The position numbers and the translations under genes are program-made. Shown one piece after another: positions 57,662 through 64,000 of a stretch of DNA of 64,000 nt (its first letter is position 1; every line of letters starts with the position of its first letter). Below the pieces are notes generated by a model that was given only the letters and a program-made list of their open reading frames with translations, made no database searches and had not been told where the DNA came from. Origin of the DNA: Lepeophtheirus salmonis (taxonomy: Eukaryota > Arthropoda > Copepoda > Siphonostomatoida > Caligidae); assembly GCF_016086655.4 (NCBI RefSeq), contig NC_052141.2:7502001-7566000 (forward strand), in the 5' to 3' direction.

Positions 57662-57849
57662 GAAGATCGAGGTCATCGAAGGAAGATACTTCTAACTTCC
57701 TCCTCCATCTCAAGCAATATTCGAATTCAGATTACGAATTCCATGAAGGACAACGGGATGAAAATTCATCCCAGGAAAACTACCACATCTTGTTAGGGAG
57801 TCGAGTGAACTCCTTTCTTGGAAATATCTTACCAGGAGCGAAAAAATAA
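57662..57849 (+). CDS. candidate terminal exon of an unknown, probably secreted, protein
   Basis: After CCCCGAAAAAG (AG at 57660-57661) the segment is open in phase 1 for 61 codons to a TAA at 57847-57849. It reads RSRSSKEDTSNFLLHLKQYS, NSDYEFHEGQRDENSSQENY, then HILLGSRVNSFLGNILPGAK K. Composition is polar and acidic at first, then basic/hydrophobic. AATAAA overlaps the stop region (57845-57850). The minus-strand frame across it is a shadow. Phase 1 fits the signal-peptide exon at 29597-29675; joined, they would give an 88-residue secreted protein. The acceptor's pyrimidine tract is modest and I recognise no family, so both the exon and the link remain tentative. Confidence 0.4.
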
Positions 57850-58689
57850 AGCGGTTCATTCCTGATGAGTTGAAAATTTTAATATTTATAAATTTAATCA
57901 CTTAAAAATGACAAAATCGTATAGACAAATTTGATTATTGTGTTCCATTCGTTTGTTCAAAATACTACTCCCACTTGAGGGATTCTCTTTTGTAATAAGT
58001 TAACGAATACTATTTTGAGAAAAATAATTCTAATTTGCTTTATTGTTGACGGGAACACAGATAGACAAATAATTAATTAACTTATTTGAGTCAATTATTA
58101 GCGTATTATTCAAATTTATGTGATAAGTTGAGATACACAAAAATGTAAGCTATATTTTAGAACCTTTATTTTATTAAAGATACATATATTGACCACAATA
58201 TGGGCTTTTCAACCTTAAAATCTATCAAACTCTCATTCCTTTTTTTGAAAATATCAATGTTTACTCCTTTATGTGCCATTTTTATGTTGACAGGCCAGTA
58301 CTTAGGATTTCATACTTACCAAAAATACATTATCAGGTACCAATTACGTTTTTTAAAAGGTTTGTGTCATCAGTAGACATATTGTTTCCCAATAGTTAAC
58401 ATATTTATCAAAAAAATCAAACCCCGATAATGAAAGCTATAGAATCTCATTTAAGGGCATGGAAATCCTCGTAAATATAAGTATTTAAAAAAATCATATA
58501 TTCACTCTCTTGAGGCGTATCATTAATTTTGTGGATCTGAGGATATATTTTCTTTTGAGTAATACTATTTAACAAGTTGCTTTTAAATTTTATTTTTTCT
58601 TTGACTTTCAAATTATTAGTCATTTTGTGGGTTATTAATGTGTGTGCTTAACTGATGTGACTTATTTTTGTTAGAAAATGATCTCTAGG

Positions 58690-58712
58690 GCAATATATAT
58701 ATATATATACAT
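58690..58712. repeat. (AT)n microsatellite
   Basis: TATATATATATATATATA near 58693. Simple sequence. Confidence 0.7.
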
Positions 58713-58903
58713 TAGGAACCAACGTCTAACATGAATTAATATTATGTTATTTCGATATAAATAAATATATATATACACATAAATAACTCCTCCTTAAAAA
58801 GGATTAGTAATAAAGGGCTTCTAAATAGATACAGGGTAACAATTGAAATCTGGACACTTATAATAGAGTAGAATAAGACAAACACAAGAGAAAAATTGAT
58901 AAT

Positions 58904-59365
58904 TAGTGATAAAAATCAGGTATATTTTGTCATAAAAAAAAACAACCAAAAATCAACACGGTAACCCTGGCAATTTGAAGAATGTTTGGATGAGAGTAGC
59001 TTAGCTGTCAGGATGTTTCATTAGATCAGCTACAACCCTCTGTGACAAGGGAGGAGGGAAGGGAAGAAATATACAAGGGCATTGGCAAGAATGACTCCGC
59101 CTTTGATCCCAAATTCTACTTAAAATCAAAAAAGGACTTACAATTATTACTCTGCAACAAATCTTCAAGATAAAGCTCCGTCTTTTATGTGCACACATGA
59201 ATGTTCAATCAGATTTTGAACATATTTGAATGTAGTAGGAATGGAAGCTTGCTACTGAGGAATTAAATAATATAGACAACAGTTGATGAAAAGAACATTT
59301 GTTCTTTTCATCAATTTAAAAAACCCGGGAAATATTAGAAAAATAAATTAGATTTTCATCACTAA
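58904..59365 (+). repeat. MITE family R, copy 8 (full length, with palindrome)
   Basis: Starts TAGTGATAAAAATCAGGTAT and ends, on the other strand, TAGTGATGAAAATCTAATTT, the clearest TIR pair of the family (462 bp). All internal landmarks are present. A 32-base perfect palindrome sits near its 3' end. Confidence 0.75.
59283..59314. repeat. 32-bp perfect palindrome
   Basis: TTGATGAAAAGAACA and TGTTCTTTTCATCAA flank the bases TT. Other copies of the repeat have only the first arm (GAAAAGAA(A)ATTC), so the second arm is private to this copy. Confidence 0.7.
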
Positions 59366-59489
59366 TAGGGATTGTTTGACGTAGAAGAATGGCCAACAGG
59401 GCCCCTTCAACACCGGCCACTACTGGTAGTTCATTTATATAATCGATGAATCCCCAATTTCAAATTAAACTGATCCAAACATATTTTTT

Positions 59490-59650
59490 TTTGTCTGCAA
59501 GGAAGACTCTTGATCCTTTTGAGTGTAAAAACGGACTTCAGACTTCTCGAAGCAAAGGATAAAGGCTAGGTTGCCTTTTAGCTCCCAGATTTGAACCCCT
59601 TGGACTACTATGTGTGGGCTGTCTTGTAAAGAGATTCCCATACACCTACA
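59490..59650 (+). pseudogene. Tc1-like transposase: linker fused to tail
   Basis: ARKTLDPFECKNGLQTSRSK (about 59498-59558) is the linker after the first DNA-binding unit, as at 31860-32090. It is followed at once, in another frame, by LPDLNPLDYYVWAVL then RDSHTPTYK (about 59585-59655), the region of the last catalytic acid. So more than half the gene is deleted. No TIRs recognised. Confidence 0.65.
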
Positions 59651-59652
59651 TA

Positions 59653-59985
59653 TAAGTAATAATGAAAATGATGTGTATATTGGACATGTTAAATTAAAGA
59701 AGGGGAAAATCTAAATGGTAACTCTGACAATTTGAAGAAAATTTTGAAAGAAAGATACTTAGCTGTCATTACGTTCAATTCAATCAGCTACAATGAGTAG
59801 TCATAAGGACATAGATAAGAATGACTCGTTATCGAATCCTTATGACTACTAATCAGGTTTTGAAGTTCACATAGAGTGAAATATTTAGTAATAAATACAA
59901 CTTAGAAAAATAACATTTTGTTTCTTCGTATTACCAATTCCGAAAAAGCGGGCCAGCTAATAAATACACTTGAAATACATCACTA
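59653..59985 (+). repeat. MITE family R, copy 9 (with hairpin)
   Basis: Starts TAAGTAATAATGAAAATGAT and ends, on the other strand, TAGTGATGTATTTCAAGTGT. It shares TGGACATGTTAAATTAAAGA, AAATGGTAACTCTGACAATT, AGCTGTCATTACGTTC, CCAATTCCGAAAAAGCGGGC. The centre is replaced by a hairpin (59796-59850). Confidence 0.7.
59796..59850. repeat. 14-bp inverted repeat with 27-base loop
   Basis: AGTAGTCATAAGGA (59796-59809) and TCCTTATGACTACT (59837-59850) are exact reverse complements. It lies where other family R copies have the purine tract. Confidence 0.65.
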
Positions 59986-59999
59986 TTGATAATCCCTCC

Positions 60000-61070
60000 C
60001 CCTTGACTGGCAAACGGTGTGTATTGATCCTCCCTCCCCCCCGCCCTTCAAAAAATTTAACAAAATCAATCAAAAGAAGCCCTCACAAACATCCAAAAGA
60101 ATCGAAATTGGGTCTTTACTTCGCACGGAACACATCAAAGAAGATACAAAACTTGAGTTAGGCAAACAGGCAGATTAATCACAGCGTTTAGAAGGCTATT
60201 CTCAAAGTCGATGTAGGGACACCTGAAGATTATACATGTGTTCAGGACATTGGCCAACATCTGAACAAAGTTTGAGTAAATATAGCTCACCAAGTTTTCG
60301 AAATAAAATTAGTAAAAACTATATATTCAAAATGTTTAATAAATCGATCAATCATGCAATTTAATTATTGCCTTATCCTTATACTAAGTCCTGTAAATCC
60401 TTCATTTAAAATTATTCATCTGATTTTGTTCACAACAAATATATATATATGTACCCACTTGCCAACAGCAAACTCAAACATTCATATAGTATGTATATAC
60501 ACTAAAAAATATATGATTTTCTTATAAAACAGGATATAAAATTTACAATTTTGTGAGTAAAAAAAAAGAAAAAAGTTGTTCAATTTTGTAGATACTAATT
60601 TGCGTAAAACTATAGCATTCACTCCTCATTTATTTGAGGCCATGTAGGCAAAATAGGATCTAACACATGTACAATAAAAAAATTGATTACCCAATTTTTT
60701 TTAACGTCACCTCATTTTCAGTTAGTACCTACCTTCAAAAGACTATTAAAAATTGAAAATAATCATTCAATAAAGAGCACTATAGGGCACAGTCCAAATA
60801 TTGTGACAAAACTCAATAGGATTTTAATGATAACTATGATGTAAACCATTTTAAAAATTTAAGCTCAAAGCAAAGTTTGTAACAAAATAAAATTGCTAAA
60901 GACTATTTTGAATTTTTTTACAGAAATTCTAATTCTTTTTATTGTTTAAAGTTTTAGATGCTTTTAGATTTTGATTTGATAGAAGGGGCCTTATGGCTAT
61001 TCTTGACAATCAAACAGTTTCTATCGTTGGGAAAAAATTGGATAACTACTGTCACGTGTCAATGTTGATG
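60000..61070. other. no gene recognised
   Basis: 60000-60160 is C-rich (CCTCCCTCCCCCCCGCCC) and open on the plus strand for about 60 codons (SIKRSPHKHPKESKLGLYFA), but without an ATG start or splice context. The rest is AT-rich spacer. Confidence 0.25.
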
Positions 61071-61079
61071 TAGAAAAGC

Positions 61080-61230
61080 GTGACAAGACTTTTACTATTT
61101 CTTAAACAATGGATCAAAAGCCATTTTGTCTTCTAATTTTACACAACTTCTTGACTGGAATAAATACCTGTTCAGGCTAAGCAATGGCTTGAAAAGTCTC
61201 ATGGGGACTCTACTCTATAGAGGGAGTAAA
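61080..61230 (+). pseudogene. mariner-like transposase N-terminal fragment
   Basis: Plus strand IPVQAKQWLEKSHGDSTL (about 61165-61220) matches FQDKQWLKKCYGDSALSK of the relic at 42480-43130, which corresponds to the first helices of the mariner DNA-binding domain. Further similarity ends at TILQKAN. Confidence 0.55.
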
Positions 61231-61239
61231 CTATCTTAC

Positions 61240-62360
61240 AAAAAGCCAATTAAAAATATTCTTTTATATTTAGCTTGTTTATGTTAAAATTCTAAACTAA
61301 AACGATCTACTAAAAACGGTAATCATATATTAGGAAAATTAATATTGTAAAACCTCCTTGTATACAATTTTTTTGTTGTTTTCTGTCCATTCGTTCTAAA
61401 TATAATCAAACTTGCCCCCATTTTGACATTCTAAGAAAATACAACATATAATTGACCATGTGAAAATACTGATTTGGGTAAATATACAGTAATTATTTCA
61501 AATGTTTGACTTTGTAATTAATTTTTTTGTCATTTCTATTGATAGCTTGCCATGGTAGGCAATAGTTCAACCATAATGAAGATTGAAGATAAATCCTAAA
61601 ATTAACTTGCTCAACCGTTTTCTAATTCCCTTTTTTATTCGTGTTTCTAATTTGTTCTTTAGATTTTTTTTTTGTACATTTTCGAATCGACAATCTCATA
61701 CATTAGAAAAAGTTTGAGACATGGGGAATCGATCTTCTTCAATGAAAAAAAATCAACTTATTTGCGAAAAATCAAACTTGCCCTCCAGAGCCCAGGAATA
61801 TGATCCGATGAGAATTAAACATGGCTTAAACGTACAAAAATCAAAAAAATTGAACAACTTTTATTTTATGTCTAAGGTCTATATATCTGTCTCTGTTTTT
61901 GAAATAAATGCTTTTTTATCATTGTTTTTCTAAGCGTTGTAAGCAAGACGTACACCACACACCCTCACAAAAAAGTTATTTTAATATCATGTAGGATGAT
62001 CTGTATAGAACGCTTTGTATCCTTGTCTCTGATTGAACAAAGCGGTATTACTTAGAGGTTGTTTTTCGAAACTAAGCCAATTAAAGGGTTGCATTCACCA
62101 CGAACAAATATTTACTGCTTTAGTGATATGATATGTTTAGTTTTTTTTTTTTTGTAAGAGACACAACGATTAGAAGTCTTTTGCGCGTTTGGTGATATTC
62201 GCTTGTAAAAAACATGGATCAAAGAATTTACATCAAATTTTGTGTACAAAATGAAATTAAGTGCTCCAAAACACTTCAAATAATGACAGTCACATATGGT
62301 GAAACTCTTCTGTGTAAAAGAAAATATTTTTAAGAGGTACAAACTCTTCTATGATGGCCG
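61240..62360. other. no gene recognised
   Basis: An ATG-initiated 70-codon frame at 61721-61933 (MGNRSSSMKKNQLICEKSNL) has a myristoylation-like MGNxxS start but ends in an AT-driven hydrophobic tail. Without homology or splice support I do not call it. Confidence 0.25.
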
Positions 62361-62369
62361 GAAAATGGC

Positions 62370-62728
62370 AATGACAACATATAAAAACATTGAAGAAGGG
62401 AAGTAAACTGTTTTTGAAACTGTCAAATCACTAATAGAGAAGTTGTTGAGGATATTGACATATTGGTTGTTTTCGAAGGTTTTGGCCATGATACGAGTGT
62501 CAGTGAAGTTTGTTCCGAAATTGCTTAATTTTGACCAAAATAATCATTGCATTTTTTGGCTAAAAACAACACCATAATCATGCCTTAGGCACCATATCAC
62601 CCATATTTGGCCCCATCTGACTTTTTCTTGTTGCAAAAGTAATAGTACCTATGAAAGGAAGGATATTTACAACGATTGAGGAGATAAAGACTACAATTAT
62701 TGAGTGTACTTATTTATGACACACCCTG
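62370..62728 (+). pseudogene. mariner-like transposase relic, core deleted
   Basis: KNIEEGK.TVFETVKSLIEK (about 62378-62440) and, in other frames, EVVEDIDISVGSFE.. (second helix-turn-helix) are followed by ISVKFVPKLLNFDQN (the F(V)P(K/R)LL linker before the first aspartate). The frame then jumps to HPYLAPSDFFLLQK (third catalytic aspartate, normally PDLAPSD) and MKGRIFTTIEEIKTTIIECT. The right end, read outward, is TACAGGGTGTGTCATAAATA on the other strand (62709-62728), a mariner-type end at TA. The left end was not found. The first and second aspartates are missing. Confidence 0.7.
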
Positions 62729-63224
62729 TATAAATGGTTCTTATTGTGGCAAACAAAATAGTGGGGATAAATATGACCGTAATTACCTCTATTTTCAGTC
62801 TTTTTTATGTGGTAGTTCTCATCCTTCATCCAATGCACAAATCAACAATACATCAGTGCTTTATATATTTATTTACACAAAAAATGTTGATCGATGTTAC
62901 TGCATGTAAAGATTTGTTGCAATTTTTTTACATACAGGAGGATGACTCAAAAATTAGAGTCCTCTTCAAGGACGTATTGCCTCAGTTCTAAAAGACTGAC
63001 AATTTTGTACTTGACACCATTCTAAAAAGCTGACAAAAATCTACAATTTGATGTTTGTTTTGTTTTTGAACCTTTAATAAGGGTCGTCAAAAGGTATTTA
63101 TAATTTTCCAACAGATGGCTTTAGTTATGTGTATCTTGCGCTGTGTAAGTGAGATCGGTTTACCCTCGATGGTGTTACAAAGATAAAATTTCCTACTAAA
63201 AAAATTACCAGAATAGCATTCAGC

Positions 63225-63803
63225 GGAGTGCCAAGGACTTTTTTTGGGGGGGGGGGAGAAAGGGGCTTTAGTTTTTCGATTATTTTTTAAATAAAAATCA
63301 AAAATTTAAAATTTTCCAATAAAATTTTTTTTGTAAAAACAAAAATTTAAAATTAAATTACAAATATCAAATTTTTTGTGTGTCTTAAAAATAAGTTCTT
63401 ATATCCAAGTTATAGAAAACTTAATTTTTTGGGGGAAAAAATGTCAAAATTTTCTTAACTACTCACAAAAATTAATTTTAATTTTTTGGGAAAAAAACAA
63501 TTTAAATTAATTTCCTATAGCTGCTTATAGAAAATTTAATTTTTTGGGGAAAATTTTTCATAAATCCATAGCTACTCACAAAAAATTAATTTATTAGGAA
63601 AAATAGTCAAAAATGAAATTGCAAACATTAAATTTCTCGAAAAAAAAAATTCAAAAATCCACGGCTATTCACAAAAAATTATATTTTTTGCTCTGTTGCG
63701 TAATTTGCCCAAATGCAGATTTTTTTTAGTAACAAGCAAAAATTCCTTAATTTGGGGAAAGCTGCAGCCTCTCCATCTCATACCTTGTGGACGCTTTTGT
63801 TTA
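63225..63803. repeat. composite AT-core repeat, copy with G-run
   Basis: Left: AGTGCCAAGGACTTTTTTTG then eleven G's and GGGGCTTTAG. Right end, on the other strand, AGCGTCCACAAGGTATGAGA then CCCCAAATTAAGGAATTTTT matches the start of the copy at 13648. The core repeats AAAAATTAATTTTTTGGG and CATAGCTACTCACAAAAAAT. Confidence 0.6.
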
Positions 63804-64000
63804 TTTGATTGAACATATTACCTTAAAGCCTCTTTGCCTCAAGAATATTTTGCCCTAATTTATAAATTTTTAGAGGTTTATTGGTCATTATTGTTTGTTT
63901 TTGGTTGATTTTGATGTTCCCTTTGATTTTTTAAATCAAAAAATGTAATGTTAATTATTTAAAACGCATCAAATGTTTTTTTTCTGAAGGAAAACTGATG

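Noticed and set aside
1..64000. CRISPR arrays, rRNA, tRNA genes, bacterial promoters or terminators
   Set aside because: I saw no regular spacer-repeat array, no cloverleaf with a credible GGTTCGA arm (GGTTCGAATTC at about 6110 has no matching stem), and the sequence is eukaryotic in character.

Overview
This window looks like intergenic or intronic DNA from an arthropod nuclear genome. It is very AT-rich, has no compact gene order, operons, RNA genes or CRISPR arrays, and no long intact reading frame. Recognisable protein-coding sequence is almost all decayed transposon. My best guess is a caligid copepod (salmon-louse-like), because the Tc1/mariner families, with ends such as PDLNPLDY and EAVIEAKG, resemble those abundant in that group. 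That is recall, not a search result.

DNA transposons dominate. Four Tc1-like elements have paired terminal inverted repeats (TIRs) at TA dinucleotides and have lost all or nearly all of the transposase core: 1122-2023, 7113-7945, 22611-23517 and 45789-46494. A fifth TIR pair bounds 54310-56090 (1.8 kb). Two mariner-like elements also have paired ends (33513-34348, with an internal inversion, and 39307-39740). Single fragments lie at 3701-3797, 4209-4620, 10189-10311, 12437-13195, 24640-24822, 31860-32090, 33036-33338, 42480-43130, 56500-57150, 59490-59650, 61080-61230 and 62370-62728.

Two non-LTR retrotransposon relics are present: one on the minus strand (15690-16960, with YADD) and a longer one on the plus strand (18571-21950: ORF1 with a zinc-knuckle remnant, APE-type endonuclease, RT with YADD). 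Immediately after the latter is a broken gene of a Cys-rich, PHD-like protein (21940-23720), split by the Tc1-like insertion at 22611-23517.

Several non-coding repeat families are dispersed. A ~290-480 bp MITE with imperfect TIRs (about TAGTGATGAAAATC) occurs about ten times. A composite repeat has GGCGTCCACAGG-type ends and a core of AAAAATTTTTT runs. A ~1.75 kb element carries ~250 bp TIRs (25170-26925). Tandem repeats lie at 8930-9230, 46506-46835 and 49960-50340.

Host coding sequence is sparse. The best candidates are a spliced-looking exon at 2397-2522 (+), a signal-peptide exon with a near-perfect donor at 29597-29675 (+), a phase-compatible terminal exon at 57662-57849 (+), and one or two exons at 53491-53884 (-). 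If the two phase-1 exons belong together, the window would be mostly one 28-kb transposon-filled intron of a gene for a small secreted protein. That link is inference.
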